NCBI GenBank assembly: GCA_023434025.1
Contig: JAEYTL010000017.1
Location: 1 to 52,773, forward strand
Direction of reading: 5' to 3'
Length of the DNA: 52,773 bases
Source: Bacteroidota bacterium
Lineage (GTDB): Bacteria > Bacteroidota > Bacteroidia > Flavobacteriales > Flavobacteriaceae
Positions 51,937-52,773 of the stretch are shown here, piece by piece. The position numbers and the translations under genes are program-made. The first letter of the stretch is position 1. Every line of letters begins with the position of its first letter. The notes below the pieces were generated by a model. It was not told the origin of the DNA. It did not search any database and saw nothing but the letters and a program-made list of their open reading frames with translations.

Positions 51937-52146
51937 TTATTGAGAATGCTTCTTTAAAAAGTCTAACCCTTTTTGGGTTATGCCCAATTTGTCTTCTTCA
52001 ATTAAACCATCAATTCTTAGCTCTTTTACTACATCTACCCAGTTTTTACTGTAATCTACTTTTGCATAATAAATTCTATCAAACTTTTGTCTTCCAATTT
52101 CAGGATTGGATTTAAGTATTTCTAATATTATTAATTTTATATTCAT
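51937..52146 (-). CDS. Small winged-helix-like protein, possible immunity protein
   Basis: The 69-residue protein has a helix-rich pattern, LIILEILKSNPEIGRQKFDRIYYA followed by a KELRIDGLIEEDKLGITQKGLDFLKKH end typical of a winged-helix wing and last helix. It lies 11 bp after the toxin-like ORF at 52158 and on the same strand. This is the position of an immunity gene in polymorphic toxin loci. Whether it binds DNA or a toxin is not shown. Confidence 0.5.
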   Translation of the reverse strand: MNIKLIILEILKSNPEIGRQKFDRIYYAKVDYSKNWVDVVKELRIDGLIEEDKLGITQKGLDFLKKHSQ

Positions 52147-52157
52147 AATCTTATGTT

Positions 52158-52760
52158 TTAAAATTGAACTTCTGGGTGAAACAAAGTGTAAACGTCCTTA
52201 TTTTTATATATCATTTTCTCATATAGTTTATAATCTTCTAATGTCGCAGCATGTGCATTGTCCCATATCTCATCAGGTATTTTCTTGTAGTTTGTATTTT
52301 CGAAACCTAAATTTTTATATCTTTCAAATTCTCTGATTTCGTGAGTATAAAAGCGTTTGTCAAAATCTGTAACTTCAATTTTACCAGTATAAATTTTTTC
52401 TAATCGTTCAATCATTCTTCCATTCCACTCATCAAATTCTAGTCTACCCAAATGTTTCTTAACAATTTCTATACCTTTTTTATCTATTATTGTGTTTTTC
52501 CAATCTAGATTTAAAATCTCTCCGCCACAATTATTAACATCAAATACTCTTTTGCTGTATTTTCCTGTAATAATTTTAGAAGGGAGTTTTACTGTATTTT
52601 TGAAAACTTCATCAACAACTCTTCTACTCTCCTCAACCAACTCATTAATTTGCTTAGAGAGCTCCTTTTCATTCCTGAGCTGTTGTTTAACCTGTTCACC
52701 ATATTTCACAATTCCTTTGGCAAGATAATAAGAAATGGTTCCTGAATTAAATAAAAAAAG
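52158..52760 (-). CDS. Toxin-domain-like protein, 5-prime truncated or frameshifted
   Basis: The open frame runs 52158-52760; the first usable start is GTG at 52709 (183 residues). Sequence such as NSGTISYYLAKGIVKYGEQ upstream of that GTG is protein-like, so the true gene likely began farther upstream. A run of seven T at 52753-52759 could hold a frameshift joining it to a frame reading YFRVAF at the window edge. The region EVTDFDKRFYTHEIREFERY (about 114-133) and IWDNAHAATLEDYKLYE (about 148-164) look like the C-terminal effector domain of Rhs- or CdiA-type polymorphic toxins, but I cannot name its activity. The adjacent small gene fits an immunity partner. Confidence 0.5.
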   Translation of the reverse strand, partial: LFLFNSGTISYYLAKGIVKYGEQVKQQLRNEKELSKQINELVEESRRVVDEVFKNTVKLPSKIITGKYSKRVFDVNNCGGEILNLDWKNTIIDKKGIEIVKKHLGRLEFDEWNGRMIERLEKIYTGKIEVTDFDKRFYTHEIREFERYKNLGFENTNYKKIPDEIWDNAHAATLEDYKLYEKMIYKNKDVYTLFHPEVQF

Positions 52761-52773
52761 CTACCCGAAAGTA

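Overview
The window looks like a chromosomal segment of a gliding member of the Flavobacteriaceae, most likely Flavobacterium or a close relative. It is AT-rich. It carries type IX secretion (T9SS) cargo with both type A and type B C-terminal sorting domains, two PorP/SprF-family proteins, Bacteroidetes lipoproteins with an acidic stretch after the lipid-attached Cys, and promoters of the Bacteroidetes form TTTG / TAnnTTTG. All assignments come from reading the sequence and recognising families; no database search was run.

Left part (1-18 kb, minus strand): tRNA-Cys and folB lie downstream of a four-gene block matching the known gliding operon sprC-sprD-sprB-sprF. The third gene encodes a 3744-residue adhesin with about 35 SprB-type repeats, and the last gene is its PorP/SprF partner. 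A second, slightly altered 23-bp copy of the tRNA-Cys core lies about 100 bp beyond the tRNA and looks like an attachment-site scar.

Middle (18-48 kb): mostly housekeeping genes. They include glnS, an SPFH protein, outer-membrane barrels, gltX, a DUF4175 protein, ybeY, mnmG, a methyltransferase, an OmpH-like lipoprotein, a Pif1-like helicase, holB, pgk, a LysM lytic transglycosylase, a DUF4837 lipoprotein, an ElaA-type acetyltransferase, an OmpA-like protein, an S41 protease and rnpA. Three parS-like ParB sites bracket mnmG, one of them inside the ybeY coding sequence, which suggests an origin-proximal centromere region.

The most unusual gene is at 38041-39870. It joins the N-terminal head of the giant SprB-like adhesin (position for position over about 350 residues) to the SPOR-like tail of the SprD-like protein of the same gliding operon 20-35 kb away. 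It has no T9SS sorting domain. This is a candidate undescribed component linking adhesin, cell wall and gliding machinery, with its own promoter and an operator-like palindrome.

Right end (48-52.8 kb): a T9SS type A protein with Asp-box repeats and a patatin-like phospholipase, whose clear promoter is threaded by two 17-bp direct repeats. Then comes a very AT-rich accessory tail on the minus strand: a toxin-domain-like ORF cut off at the window edge, a small putative immunity or winged-helix protein, a frameshifted gene remnant, and two 56-bp repeats flanking that remnant. This resembles the decaying end of a polymorphic-toxin cassette array.
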